Below, piece by piece: positions 1-10,598 of a stretch of DNA of 64,000 bases. This DNA comes from Acidimicrobiia bacterium (GTDB lineage: Bacteria; Actinomycetota; Acidimicrobiia; Spongiisociales; UBA11373), in the NCBI GenBank assembly GCA_040878325.1, contig JBBDMM010000001.1:62001-126000 (forward strand), written 5' to 3'. A program made the translations under genes and the position numbers. The notes beneath the pieces were generated by a model, which was given only the letters and a program-made list of their open reading frames with translations, was not told where the DNA came from and did not search any database. Numbering within the stretch: position 1 is the first letter of the stretch; each line of letters opens with the position of its first letter.

Positions 1-1072
1 CCGCCCCCTCTTTGTACCGCCAGTGGGCGGCGATCCCGTGCTCGGCCCGGTCGTGCATCTCCCGGGTACGAATCTGCACCTCCAGCGGCTTGCGATCCGG
101 CCCCAGCACGGTGGTGTGAAGGCTCTGATAGAGGTTGAACTTGGGCATCGCGATGTAGTCCTTGAAGCGCCCGTGCACCGGCGGCCAGCGGGTATGGATG
201 ATCCCGAGACTGGCGTAACAGTCGCCGACTTCCTTGGTGATGATCCGGATGCCGACCAGATCGTGGATGTCGTCGAAAGTTCGACCGCCGTCGATCATCT
301 TGCGGTACACCGAATAGATGTGCTTGGGCCGTCCGGTGACCTCGGCGCTTATCCCCTGATCTGTGAGCAGGCTCTTCACCTCGACCACGACCGCGGCGAT
401 GTATGCGTCGCGCTCCGGCGCCCGGGCGCGCATCAGGTCGACGACCTCGGCATAACGGCGCGGATGGAGGACTTCGAAGCAGCGATCCTCCATCTCGTGC
501 TTGATCTCCTGCACCCCGAGGCGATGGGCTAGCGGGGCATACACCTCCAGTGTCTCGAGGGCGATCCGCTCCTGCTTCTCACGAGGCAACGGGTGGATGG
601 TCCGGATGTTGTGAAGGCGATCGACCAGTTTGATCAGCAGCACCCGTACGTCCTTGGCCATCGCAATCACCATCTTGCGGATGGTCGCGGCCTGGGCCTC
701 CTCGGTGTTCGAGAACCGGACCCGATCGAGTTTGGTGACGCCGTCGATGAGGGCAGCGACAGCCGGGCCGTACCCCGCGCTCACCTCATCCAGGGTCAGG
801 CCGGTGTCCTCCACGGTGTCGTGGAGGATGGCGGCCGCCACCGTATCGGCGTCGAGTCCGTACCGAGCGAGGATCAGCGCCACCGCCAGGGGATGGGTGA
901 TGTATGGCTCCCCACTCATCCGGAACTGCCCGTCGTGCCGTTCCGCGGCCACCTCGTAGGCGCTGTGGATCTTGCGATCAGAGGCGTGGGGGTGATGGCG
1001 TCGGAACTCATCCAGAACCGGGCCGAGCTCGGCGATCACCGCGTCGTCGGGCCGGGCCGGGGTCTCACTCAT
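1..1072 (-). CDS. relA: RelA/SpoT (p)ppGpp synthetase/hydrolase, partial (3' end beyond window)
   Basis: Bifunctional RelA/SpoT-family enzyme that makes and degrades (p)ppGpp in the stringent response. About 357 N-terminal codons lie in the window; the TGS and ACT regulatory domains would be beyond position 1. I read an HD hydrolase domain with the AAILHDTVED signature near residues 80-90 and KLVDRLHNIRT near 150, followed by the synthetase domain with FKDYIAMPKFNLYQSLHTTV. The HD pair is intact, so hydrolase activity is expected. The start ATG (1072-1070) overlaps the apt stop by 8 nt, so the two are translationally coupled. secDF-apt-relA order is common in bacteria. Family assignment is firm; only the C-terminus is unseen. 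Confidence 0.95.
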   Translation of the reverse strand, partial: MSETPARPDDAVIAELGPVLDEFRRHHPHASDRKIHSAYEVAAERHDGQFRMSGEPYITHPLAVALILARYGLDADTVAAAILHDTVEDTGLTLDEVSAGYGPAVAALIDGVTKLDRVRFSNTEEAQAATIRKMVIAMAKDVRVLLIKLVDRLHNIRTIHPLPREKQERIALETLEVYAPLAHRLGVQEIKHEMEDRCFEVLHPRRYAEVVDLMRARAPERDAYIAAVVVEVKSLLTDQGISAEVTGRPKHIYSVYRKMIDGGRTFDDIHDLVGIRIITKEVGDCYASLGIIHTRWPPVHGRFKDYIAMPKFNLYQSLHTTVLGPDRKPLEVQIRTREMHDRAEHGIAAHWRYKEGA

Positions 1073-1580
1073 ATCGAATCAGGGCCTGTACCGGGACGTC
1101 TAGACGCGATCGTCCCTGGAGGAACTCGAGTTCAAGAAGCACCGAGACCGCCTCCACCGAGGCACCGGCACCGCTGATCAAATCGACCGTTGCGGCGGCG
1201 GTGCCGCCAGTCGCCAGGACGTCGTCGACGACGACGACCCGCGACCCCGACCCGACCGCATCCTCGTGGATCTCGAGGGTGTCGGTGCCGTACTCGAGGT
1301 CATACGACTGGGTGAACGTGCGCCACGGAAGCTTGCCGAACTTCCTCACCGGTACGAAGCCCACCCCAAGACGGGCCGCGATCGGGGCGCCGATGATGAA
1401 ACCGCGCGACTCGATCCCCACGATCGCGGTCGGCTCCACCACGGCGATCGCCTCGCTCATCAGTGTCACCGCCTCGGCGAACGCCCGCCCATCGGCGAGC
1501 AGCGGGGTGATGTCCTTGAACACGATCCCCGCCGCCGGAAAGTCGGGCACGTCCCGGATGAAAGCCCTGAGGTCGATCAT
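1065..1580 (-). CDS. apt: Adenine phosphoribosyltransferase
   Basis: Salvages adenine: adenine + PRPP gives AMP + PPi, in the cytosol. The protein is 171 residues, the normal length for the family. The PRPP-binding motif VVVVDDVLATGGTAAAT is present near residues 116-132, and the N-terminal RDVPDFPAAGIVFKDITPLL segment is typical of Apt. A TACAAT hexamer lies 6 nt before the ATG (1592-1587), so the gene can be transcribed on its own as a leaderless message, separate from secDF upstream. The stop overlaps relA by 8 nt, linking purine salvage and (p)ppGpp synthesis, as in many genomes. Confidence 0.97.
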   Translation of the reverse strand: MIDLRAFIRDVPDFPAAGIVFKDITPLLADGRAFAEAVTLMSEAIAVVEPTAIVGIESRGFIIGAPIAARLGVGFVPVRKFGKLPWRTFTQSYDLEYGTDTLEIHEDAVGSGSRVVVVDDVLATGGTAAATVDLISGAGASVEAVSVLLELEFLQGRSRLDVPVQALIRYE

Positions 1581-1592
1581 CGGACGATTGTA
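1581..1592 (-). promoter_or_regulatory. Leaderless -10 element for apt
   Basis: On the minus strand TACAAT (1592-1587) is followed by 6 nt and then the apt ATG. This matches the TANNNT -10 hexamer of actinobacterial housekeeping sigma factors. The expected transcription start falls on or next to the A of the ATG. No Shine-Dalgarno sequence is present. Confidence 0.6.
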
Positions 1593-1600
1593 CGGTGACC

Positions 1601-1662
1601 GCTAAGCGCTACCGGCTACCCGCTGCCCGCTGCCTCCTACTGGAGACTGGGACTGGAGACTG
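1601..1662. repeat. Degenerate heptamer array between secF and apt
   Basis: On the plus strand the gap reads in 7-nt steps: GCTAAGC, GCTACCG, GCTACCC, GCTGCCC, GCTGCCT, CCTACTG, GAGACTG, then CTGGAGA-like units with one 6-nt step. Two unit types (GCTGCCC-like and CTGGAGA-like) are joined. The array nearly fills the space between the secF stop (1665) and the apt promoter (1592). Confidence 0.75.
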
Positions 1663-1664
1663 TC

Positions 1665-2726
1665 TTATCTCCGCTTGCGGCGCTTGCGGGGTGGGCGGGG
1701 GGCGGCGCCGGATTGGTGGAGGACCTGGGCGGTGTGATCGACGCTGGCGGTGACGGTGCGGGGTGCGAAGTCCTCGACCCCACCCCGCCGCTCGACCCGA
1801 AGGCGTACCCGCTGCCAGTGCTCCTCGCGTTCCTTCCACATACCCAGCAGCGGGGCGGCGAGGAAGATCGAGGAATAGGTACCGACGGCGACCCCGACGA
1901 ACAGGGCAAGAGCGAACTCCCGCAACGTGGTTGCCCCCAGCAGGAACGAACCGACCAACAGCAGCGAACCGATCGGCAACAGGGTGGTGAACGAGGTGTT
2001 GACCGATCGCATGAACACCTGGTTCATCGACATGTTGATTATTCCCGAGTAGGTGTGGCGATCGCCCCGCTCGCGCACGTTCTCTTGGACCTTGTCGAAG
2101 ACCACGATCGTGTCGTAGAGCGAGTAGCCGAGGATCGTCAGGATGGCGACCACCGTTGCCGGAGACACCGTGAACCCGACCAGGGAGTAGACACCGGCGG
2201 TGAAGATAAGGTCGTGGAACAGGGCCACCAGCGCCGTCACCGCCATCTTCCATTCGAGCCGCCACGCGATGAACAGCCCGATCACGATGAGGAACACGAC
2301 CAGGGCACGGACGGCTGATCGGGTGATCTGGTCGCCGAACGTCGGGCCTACCGTCTGCCTCGTGGCGTCCCCCGGATCGACCCCCGCCAGCGCCGCCAGT
2401 CGCTCCACCAGGAGATCCTCCTGCTCTGGGGTCAACTGCGATGTCTGCACGCGAATGCCGTCGCCCCCCGAAGTCGTTTGGATCCGCGCGGAGCCCTGAC
2501 CGAGCGCCGTCATCGCGTCGCGTATCTGGGCGACCGAAGCGCCTGCAGGGTTCTCCACCTCGACCAGGGTGCCTCCCTCGAAGTCGACGCTCAGGTTGAA
2601 CTGACGGAACACCAGGGAGAGGAGCGATATGAGGATGATCGCCCCGGACACCGCGAACCACTTGCGCCGATTGCCGACAAAGTCGAAGTGAGTCCGGCCC
2701 CGGTATAGGTCGCTAAGCGTGCTCAT
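1665..2726 (-). CDS. secF: Protein translocase subunit SecF
   Basis: Membrane subunit of SecDF, which uses the proton gradient to help pull exported proteins through SecYEG. The 353-residue protein has an N-terminal transmembrane helix (about 27-45), the SVDFEGGTLVEVE segment that follows TM1 in SecF, an extracytoplasmic domain and five further helices, including the GYSLYDTIVVFDKVQENVRE motif. The C-terminal tail after the last helix is basic and Pro/Arg-rich (ending KRRKRR) and is probably cytosolic. The start ATG overlaps the secD stop by 4 nt (ATGA). Confidence 0.97.
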   Translation of the reverse strand: MSTLSDLYRGRTHFDFVGNRRKWFAVSGAIILISLLSLVFRQFNLSVDFEGGTLVEVENPAGASVAQIRDAMTALGQGSARIQTTSGGDGIRVQTSQLTPEQEDLLVERLAALAGVDPGDATRQTVGPTFGDQITRSAVRALVVFLIVIGLFIAWRLEWKMAVTALVALFHDLIFTAGVYSLVGFTVSPATVVAILTILGYSLYDTIVVFDKVQENVRERGDRHTYSGIINMSMNQVFMRSVNTSFTTLLPIGSLLLVGSFLLGATTLREFALALFVGVAVGTYSSIFLAAPLLGMWKEREEHWQRVRLRVERRGGVEDFAPRTVTASVDHTAQVLHQSGAAPRPPRKRRKRR

Positions 2727-4399
2727 GCGCCGCCCACCTCCTCAGCAGGCATCCCCACTGCGCCGCGAATACTCATACGCCCGCCCTCGCCGAGCGACTT
2801 CGAATAGGCCAACAGAGCGACGGCAGGCCGCGTGAAGAAGATCACCACCAACACGTCACACACCGTTGCCACGAGCAGGGCGAGGGCAAAACCCTTGACC
2901 GAACCGATGGCCAGGAAGAACAGGAGGACCGCGCCCACGAATGAGGCGAAGTCGGCAGTGAGGATGGTGCGCAGCGCCCGACTGAACGCATGGTCGATGG
3001 CTCCGCGGAGGGATCGCCCCCGTTGCACCTCTTCCTTGATCCGTTCGAAGTAGACGATGTACGAGTCCGAGGTGATGCCAACCGCGACGATGAGCCCCGC
3101 CACCCCGGCGAGGGTGAGCGTGACCCCGCGCAACTCGCCGAGCAGCGAGAACACCACCAGGACGAGGCTCCCGAACACGGTTAGGCCGATGACGTTCACC
3201 AACCCGAGTGCCCGGTAATAGAGGAGCATGGCAGCGGCGACCAGGATGATTCCGATGAGTCCGGCGATCAGGCCGGCGTCGAGCGAATCCGACCCGAGCG
3301 TGGCGGACACCGACTGCACCGTCGCCTGCTCGAAGGCCACCGGCAGCGATCCATAACGGAGGACCACACTCAGATTCGATGCCTCTTCTTGCTGGTTCGG
3401 GGACGAGCCGAGAGTGATGACTGCCGAATCACCCGGGATACCGACGTTCGGGTCGACCGACGACGCGATTTGGGGCGCCGATTGGACGATCCCGTCCAGG
3501 GCGATGGCGAATTGACGCCGCGGGTCTCCGATCGGGAATGCCGCCAACTCCTTGGTGACCTCGGTGAACTTGACGCTTCCCCCCGCGTTGAATTCGAGGA
3601 CCACCACCCATTCGCCCAGCCCGGTGCCGGTCTGCGAGAACTGCGCCGTGGCGCCGGTGAGATCCGAGCCGAGGACGCGGGCGGGGGCGACGTGATAGAC
3701 GATGCCACCATCTTCAGGCTCGGAGACGAGGAAGGCATCGAGCAACGGATCGGGATCGGGGGTCAGTCCAGTCGCCCGATCGACGCATCCCGCCTGTTCG
3801 ACCTCATCGCACCACGTGACGCCGTCGGGCAGGACGATGTGGGCCGTGGGGTCGACCGTCGTGGTGGTGCCCCCGGCTGAAGTCGTGGTGGTGCCGGCGG
3901 AGGTCGTCGTCGTAGTGCCGGCGGTCGTGGTGGTTCCCCCCGGGGCCGCCGTCGTTGTGGAACCCGACGGGACGGTGGTGGTCGTCGTGGTCGTGGGGTC
4001 TTCGGGCGGGAGTTGGAAGAAGAGCGGGCTCACCCCGGGTATCGGGCTGATGTCCCGGACCGGCCGGAACTCGAGGCTGCCGGTGGTGCCTACCGCCGCC
4101 AGGGCCCGATCTCGGTTGGTGACTCCGGGGAGTTGAACCTCGATGCTCGAATCGCCCAGAACGGCGATCTCCGGCTCCTGGACGTTGCCGAGCGCCTCGA
4201 TGCGGCGACGCATGATCTCGGCCGCCTGCTCGATGACTTCGGGGTCGGTTCCCTCCGGGGCATTGAGCACGACGGCGAAGCCGCCCTGAAGGTCCAGGCC
4301 GAGACGGGGGGTGGTACCCGTCGCCTGGGTGAGGATCAGCGACCCGTAGACCACGACGAGCGTGATCGTCAGGGTCACGATGGCGCTACGACGGGACAT
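2723..4399 (-). CDS. secD: Protein translocase subunit SecD with Thr-rich insert
   Basis: Larger partner of SecF in the SecDF complex. The protein is 558 residues. TM1 lies at about 5-25, followed by RLGLDLQGGFAVVL, the classic SecD motif. The extracytoplasmic domain follows, and the C-terminal half carries five helices with GLVNVIGLTVFG and the TSDSYIVYFERIKEE signature. Residues about 136-182 are an unusual low-complexity insert made almost only of Thr, Gly, Ser and Ala (runs of TTTT), placed in the first extracytoplasmic domain. It is likely a flexible exposed linker, perhaps glycosylated; that last point is inference. Lies 2 nt after the yajC stop and overlaps secF by 4 nt. Confidence 0.96.
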   Translation of the reverse strand: MSRRSAIVTLTITLVVVYGSLILTQATGTTPRLGLDLQGGFAVVLNAPEGTDPEVIEQAAEIMRRRIEALGNVQEPEIAVLGDSSIEVQLPGVTNRDRALAAVGTTGSLEFRPVRDISPIPGVSPLFFQLPPEDPTTTTTTTVPSGSTTTAAPGGTTTTAGTTTTTSAGTTTTSAGGTTTTVDPTAHIVLPDGVTWCDEVEQAGCVDRATGLTPDPDPLLDAFLVSEPEDGGIVYHVAPARVLGSDLTGATAQFSQTGTGLGEWVVVLEFNAGGSVKFTEVTKELAAFPIGDPRRQFAIALDGIVQSAPQIASSVDPNVGIPGDSAVITLGSSPNQQEEASNLSVVLRYGSLPVAFEQATVQSVSATLGSDSLDAGLIAGLIGIILVAAAMLLYYRALGLVNVIGLTVFGSLVLVVFSLLGELRGVTLTLAGVAGLIVAVGITSDSYIVYFERIKEEVQRGRSLRGAIDHAFSRALRTILTADFASFVGAVLLFFLAIGSVKGFALALLVATVCDVLVVIFFTRPAVALLAYSKSLGEGGRMSIRGAVGMPAEEVGGA

Positions 4400-4401
4400 T
4401 G

Positions 4402-4707
4402 TTACCTGGTCTTGGCTGCAAGGGCTCGGCGTGCCACTCGCAAGCGGCCGCCGCCTTCGATGCCGAGAACGGCCGAGTCCTCGTCGAGGTGCTCGATACG
4501 GCCGTAGATCCCACCGATCGTCTGCACTTCATCGCCGACCTGGAGCTCGGACATGAGAGCCTGGTGGCGCCGCATCCGCGTGCGTTGCGGGCGGATCATG
4601 AGAAAGTAGAAGAGCCCGCCGATGATCACGGCGTAGAGCACGAGCGTCACGAAGACGTTGCCCGAAGATTCGGCGCCTTCTTCGGCCTGGGCGAGGATGG
4701 TGAGCAT
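4402..4707 (-). CDS. yajC: Preprotein translocase subunit YajC
   Basis: Small single-span accessory protein of the Sec translocon that associates with SecDF. The protein is 101 residues: a short N-terminus, one transmembrane helix (about 17-36, VFVTLVLYAVIIGGLFYFLM), then the family motif IRPQRTRMRRHQ and a basic cytosolic domain with VGDEVQTIGGIYG. I chose the ATG at 4707 because GGAGGA lies just upstream. A longer reading frame to 4821 adds 38 residues that do not resemble YajC. The yajC-secD-secF order confirms the call. Confidence 0.95.
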   Translation of the reverse strand: MLTILAQAEEGAESSGNVFVTLVLYAVIIGGLFYFLMIRPQRTRMRRHQALMSELQVGDEVQTIGGIYGRIEHLDEDSAVLGIEGGGRLRVARRALAAKTR

Positions 4708-4765
4708 CGGTCCTCCGGGGCTGGTCAGTGATGGGCCGGGCGGCGTGCGGCGCCGCTCGACCGTT

Positions 4766-6912
<2,147 letters not shown>

Positions 6913-6926
6913 CGGCGGAGTGTTGT

Positions 6927-7043
6927 GTTCGCAATTCGCAATTCACAATTCAAAGAGCACCGAAGCCGAGAATCTTCGTCTTGCGGAAGGCGGAGGGCGC
7001 TTACGGCTCCTCGCTGGAGACTGGAGACTGGAGACTGGAGACT
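6927..7043. repeat. Composite heptamer array filling the ruvB-queA gap
   Basis: Three heptamer blocks on the plus strand: GTTCGCA, ATTCGCA, ATTCACA, ATTCAAA (6927-6954); TTGCGGA, AGGCGGA, GGGCGCT (6981-7001); and four perfect CTGGAGA copies (7014-7041). Read on the minus strand, in the direction of ruvB to queA transcription, the order is CTGGAGA-type units, then CCGCCTT-like units, GCAAGA (6984-6979), a small CGAAG/CTTCG stem, and TGAATTG-type units that run up to the queA promoter. Confidence 0.85.
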
Positions 7044-7044
7044 C

Positions 7045-8067
7045 TCAAATCAGCCTCTGCTGCGCCGGATCGGGCATTGGGGCACCGAGGTGCTCGTAGG
7101 CGAGGCGGGTCGCCACTCGTCCCCGGGCGGTCCGCTGCAGGAAGCCCATTTGAAGCAGGAATGGCTCGTATGCGTCCTCGACCGTCTGCGGCTCCTCCGA
7201 CACCGCGATCGCCAGCGTGGAAAGGCCCACCGGCCCGCCGTCGAACTTGTGGATCACGGCTTCGAGGATCGCTCGATCGACCCGGTCGAGCCCCGCTGCA
7301 TCCACTTCGAATACTGCAAGGGCCTGATGAGCCGTCTCCTCGTCGGCGGTACCCGCCGCCCTCACATCGGCGAAGTCCCGTACGCGTCGTAGCAGCCGGT
7401 TGGCGATTCGCGGAGTCCCCCGGGACCGCGTGCCGATGGCGCGGCGGGCAGCAGCGCTGATGTCGATGTCCATGAGCCGGGAAGACCGGGCGACGATCGA
7501 CTCCAGTTCCTCGGGCCGGTAGTAGTCGATACGGGCGACGTATCCGAAGCGATCGCGCAGCGGAGGTGACACCCGGCCCACCCGGGTGGTGGCACCCACC
7601 AGGGTGAAGGGCGGCAATTCGAGCCGAATCGAACGGGCGCCGGCTCCCTTGCCGACGACGATGTCGAGTTGGAAGTCTTCCATCGCTGTGTAAAGGATCT
7701 CCTCCACTGCCCGCGGCAAGCGATGGATCTCGTCGATGAACATGACGTCGCCCGATTCGATGTTGGAGAGAATGGCGGCGAGGTCTCCCGCTCGCTCCAA
7801 CGCCGGACCGGAAGTGGCACGGAACCGCGCGCCGATCTCCGAGGCAACGATCGCCGCGAGCGTGGTCTTGCCGAGCCCCGGAGGACCGCTGAAGAGAATG
7901 TGGTCGAGGGTCTCCCCTCTCCCCCGCGCGGCCTCCACCAGGATCGAGAGCCTCTCCTTCAGGTCGTCCTGACCGATGAACTCGTCGAGCGTCGAGGGCC
8001 GCAGACCCTCCTCGAACGCGGCGTCCTCCGGGGACGGCCGGGCGGCGAGGAGGCCCTCCTCCCTCAT
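7045..8067 (-). CDS. ruvB: Holliday junction branch migration helicase RuvB
   Basis: Hexameric AAA+ motor that drives branch migration of Holliday junctions with RuvA. The protein is 340 residues. Walker [10 protein letters not shown] lies at 61-69, Walker B IDEIH at 111-115, sensor 1 LVGATTR follows, and the RuvB signature [13 protein letters not shown] and the C-terminal winged-helix domain are present. Overlaps ruvA by 4 nt in a ruvC-ruvA-ruvB operon. The stop codon (7045-7047) lies 2 nt beyond the CTGGAGA repeat block. Confidence 0.98.
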   Translation of the reverse strand: MREEGLLAARPSPEDAAFEEGLRPSTLDEFIGQDDLKERLSILVEAARGRGETLDHILFSGPPGLGKTTLAAIVASEIGARFRATSGPALERAGDLAAILSNIESGDVMFIDEIHRLPRAVEEILYTAMEDFQLDIVVGKGAGARSIRLELPPFTLVGATTRVGRVSPPLRDRFGYVARIDYYRPEELESIVARSSRLMDIDISAAARRAIGTRSRGTPRIANRLLRRVRDFADVRAAGTADEETAHQALAVFEVDAAGLDRVDRAILEAVIHKFDGGPVGLSTLAIAVSEEPQTVEDAYEPFLLQMGFLQRTARGRVATRLAYEHLGAPMPDPAQQRLI

Positions 8068-8636
8068 GCGCGCCCCAGCCTCTGCAGAGCAGCGCGCAGC
8101 AGTGCCTCCGGACCCTGAGTGGGGTCGAGGCCGTCGAGCGCCTCACGGATCTCGCCGGATGCATAGCCGAGCCCTTCGAGGGCACCGCGCACCTCGGTGA
8201 CGCTGCCGGCCACCGCTCCGAGTTCTCCCTCGGGCATGGTGAGACGGGCGCGTAGGTCGAGGATCAACTTCTGGGCGCTGCGCTTGCCGATACCCGGCAC
8301 CGCGGTGAGCGTGTCGACATCCTCGGCGGCCAGGGCGCCCCGCAACTGCGACGGCGTCAGGGTCGCCAGCATCGCCAGACCGAGTTTCGGCCCGACCCCA
8401 CTGGCGCCGATCAGGTCGCGGAACAGATCACGACCCTCCATTGTCGAGAATCCGTACAGCGCCATGGCGTCCTCGCGCACATGGAGGTGGATATGAACGA
8501 CCACCTCCTCCCCCACCGCCGGCAACTCGCCAATGTCTCGCGGTGGCATCGCCACCTCGTAACCCACCCCGCCCACGTCGACGAGCAGACCGGTCGCGGT
8601 GCGACCCGCCAGCACACCCCGGAGCCGCCCGATCAT
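8064..8636 (-). CDS. ruvA: Holliday junction DNA helicase subunit RuvA
   Basis: Tetrameric protein that holds the four-way junction and loads RuvB. The protein is 190 residues, with an N-terminal OB-fold ([28 protein letters not shown]), two helix-hairpin-helix motifs ([11 protein letters not shown] and [17 protein letters not shown]) and a C-terminal three-helix RuvB-binding domain after a flexible linker. Overlaps both neighbours by 4 nt (ruvC stop and ruvB start). Confidence 0.97.
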   Translation of the reverse strand: MIGRLRGVLAGRTATGLLVDVGGVGYEVAMPPRDIGELPAVGEEVVVHIHLHVREDAMALYGFSTMEGRDLFRDLIGASGVGPKLGLAMLATLTPSQLRGALAAEDVDTLTAVPGIGKRSAQKLILDLRARLTMPEGELGAVAGSVTEVRGALEGLGYASGEIREALDGLDPTQGPEALLRAALQRLGRA

Positions 8637-9133
8637 CGCGGGGCACCTTCAACTGCCCGGCGGAGGGTGGCAGATTGCAGATGGCACAGCGCAACTGCGA
8701 GCGCGTCGGCGGCATCCGCCGGTGATGGTGCTCCGGCGAGCCCCAGACGCCGCGCCACCATCACCTGTACCTGGTCCTTGGTGGCATCGCCGTAGCCGGC
8801 GACGGCCATCTTCACCGCCGACGGGGTGTATTCGAACACGGCCAGGCCCGCCCGCGCGGCGGCGAGCATCGCCACGCCCGATGCCCTCGCCACCGATGTG
8901 GCTGTCTGCAGATTGCGGTTGACGAAGACTTCTTCGATGGCAACCTCCTCGGGAGCGAACTGGGCAACCACCCCCTCGAGGTCGTCGTAGAGCTCGCGGA
9001 GCCGGGAGGCAATGGTGTCACCGGGAGCCGTGGAGATCACCCCGGCGGCGACGGCGCGGATCGTGGTGCCGCTTGCCTCGACCACGCCGTATCCGGTACG
9101 CGAGAGCCCAGGATCGATGCCGAGAACGAACAT
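8633..9133 (-). CDS. ruvC: Crossover junction endodeoxyribonuclease RuvC
   Basis: Homodimeric resolvase that cuts Holliday junctions symmetrically. The protein is 166 residues with the RNase H-like fold. The catalytic acidic residues are visible as D7 in VLGIDPGLSRTGYG, the Glu pair in AIEEVFVNRN near 67-68, and the Asp residues in SPADAADALAVALCH near the C-terminus. TAACCT lies 9 nt before the ATG and may be a -10 element. Separated from yebC by a GC-rich hexamer repeat region. Confidence 0.96.
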   Translation of the reverse strand: MFVLGIDPGLSRTGYGVVEASGTTIRAVAAGVISTAPGDTIASRLRELYDDLEGVVAQFAPEEVAIEEVFVNRNLQTATSVARASGVAMLAAARAGLAVFEYTPSAVKMAVAGYGDATKDQVQVMVARRLGLAGAPSPADAADALAVALCHLQSATLRRAVEGAPR

Positions 9134-9185
9134 ATGTACGGGAGGTTAGAGGGTGTCGGTGACAGTTTCAGTGATTGAGCCCGCT

Positions 9186-9272
9186 CCAGCCAAGGCCCCA
9201 GCCCCCGCCCCACCCGTCCGGATTCCTTCTGGCCGTGGCCGGGGCTGGAGCCGGGGCTGGCGGTGGTGGCCG
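9186..9272. repeat. Paired hexamer arrays in inverted orientation (yebC-ruvC gap)
   Basis: The left arm reads CCAGCC, AAGGCC, CCAGCC, CCCGCC, CCACCC (9186-9215). The right arm reads GGCCGT, GGCCGG, GGCTGG, AGCCGG, GGCTGG, CGGTGG (9231-9266). The arms are roughly complementary, so the transcript could fold into a long imperfect stem around the spacer. It begins right after the yebC stop in the minus direction and may act as a terminator or mRNA stabiliser; that role is inference. Confidence 0.65.
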
Positions 9273-9275
9273 GCG

Positions 9276-10016
9276 CTAGCCGGCTACCGCCGCCAGTACT
9301 TCGTCTGAAATGTCGAAGTTGGCGTAGACGGTCTGCACGTCGTCGAGGTCTTCGAGGGCGTCGACCAGGCGAAGAACAGACCGCGCGGTCTCTTCGCCGA
9401 GCGCGACGGTGGTCGTCGGAATCTGGGTGACCTCCGATGCCTCGACGGTGAGGCCGGCATCCTCCAGGGCCTGGCGAACCGCCCTGAAGTCTGCTGGGGT
9501 GGTGATCACCTCGAACTGATCGCCCGACGGCCTCACGTCCTCGGCTCCCGCATCGAGCGCGGCGAGCATCACGTCGTCCTCCGGGCCTGAGGCGAGGATG
9601 TAGCCCCGCTGCTCGAACAGGTAGCCGACCGATCCCGGCTCACCCAGGCTGCCGCCATTCCGGCTGAACGTCGACCGCACGTCCGATGCGGCCCGGTTCC
9701 GGTTGTCGGTCAGCACCAGCACGTAGAGCGCCACTCCGCCGGGGGCGTAACCTTCGTACCAGATCTCGTCGTAATGGGCCCCTTCGGTATCGCCGATTCC
9801 GCGCTTGATCGCCCGGTCGATGTTGTCGTTGGGCACCGAAGCACTCTTCGCCTTGTCGATCGCCTGGGCGAGCGAAGCATTGGCGGCAGGATCACCGCCA
9901 CCGGCGCGGGCTGCTACCTCGACGGCCCTCGCCAGCTTGGCGAACACCTTGCCGCGCTGAACGTCCTTGGCCCCCTTCTTGTACTTGATGGTGGACCATT
10001 TCGAGTGCCCCGACAT
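9276..10016 (-). CDS. yebC: YebC/PmpR family DNA-binding regulatory protein
   Basis: Member of the YebC/TACO1 family, which acts as transcriptional regulator or as a ribosome-associated factor that eases translation of hard sequences. The 246-residue protein starts with the invariant SGHSKWSTIKYKKGAKDVQRGKVF block and carries GGDPAANASLAQAIDKAK, IDRAIKRG and the EGYAPGGVALYV segment, so it is a full-length family member. The gene directly abuts pdxT (its ATG ends 1 nt before the pdxT stop) and precedes ruvC, the usual actinobacterial order. Confidence 0.95.
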   Translation of the reverse strand: MSGHSKWSTIKYKKGAKDVQRGKVFAKLARAVEVAARAGGGDPAANASLAQAIDKAKSASVPNDNIDRAIKRGIGDTEGAHYDEIWYEGYAPGGVALYVLVLTDNRNRAASDVRSTFSRNGGSLGEPGSVGYLFEQRGYILASGPEDDVMLAALDAGAEDVRPSGDQFEVITTPADFRAVRQALEDAGLTVEASEVTQIPTTTVALGEETARSVLRLVDALEDLDDVQTVYANFDISDEVLAAVAG

Positions 10017-10598
10017 CTAGCCCTCCTCGGCCATCTGCAACAACAACGCATGTATCCGGGTGTCGCCCGTCAGCTCGGGATGGAACGACGTCGCGATGAC
10101 ATTCCCTTCGCGGACCATCACCGGGTGGCCATCGACCTCGGCGAGCACCTCCACCCGTTGACCCACCTTTTCGATCCACGGCGCTCGGATGAATACGGCG
10201 TGCACCGGTTCGCCAATGCCCTCGACCGGCAGCTCCGCCTCGAATGACTCGGTCTGGCGTCCGAACGCATTGCGTTGCACGACGACGTCGAGGACCCCGA
10301 GTTGAACCTGAGGCCGATCTTCGGTGGTGGACCCCGAGAGAAAGATCATCCCGGCACAGGTACCAAACGTGGCTAGGCCCCCTTCGATCGCGGCGCGCAG
10401 CGGCTCGACCATCCCGTAGCGGTCCGCCAGCTTGCCGATCGTCGTCGATTCCCCACCCGGGATCACGAGGGCGTCGAGACCATCGAGGTCGTGGGGCAGG
10501 CGGACCTCGGTGACCTCGGCTCCGAGCCGAACAAGGATCTCGGTGTGCTCCCGCACGTCACCCTGTAAGGCCAACACCCCGACGCGCACCGACGTCAC
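10017..10598 (-). CDS. pdxT: Pyridoxal 5'-phosphate synthase glutaminase subunit PdxT
   Basis: Class I glutamine amidotransferase that feeds ammonia to PdxS for PLP synthesis. The 193-residue protein shows the [13 protein letters not shown] oxyanion segment (about 48-60), the nucleophilic Cys in [12 protein letters not shown], and the His-Glu pair in [15 protein letters not shown] near the C-terminus. Overlaps the pdxS stop by 4 nt, as expected for the tightly coupled complex. Confidence 0.97.
   Translation of the reverse strand: MTSVRVGVLALQGDVREHTEILVRLGAEVTEVRLPHDLDGLDALVIPGGESTTIGKLADRYGMVEPLRAAIEGGLATFGTCAGMIFLSGSTTEDRPQVQLGVLDVVVQRNAFGRQTESFEAELPVEGIGEPVHAVFIRAPWIEKVGQRVEVLAEVDGHPVMVREGNVIATSFHPELTGDTRIHALLLQMAEEG

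Noticed and set aside
6927-7043. CRISPR array
   Set aside because: Repeats are 7-nt units without spacers, and no cas genes are present.
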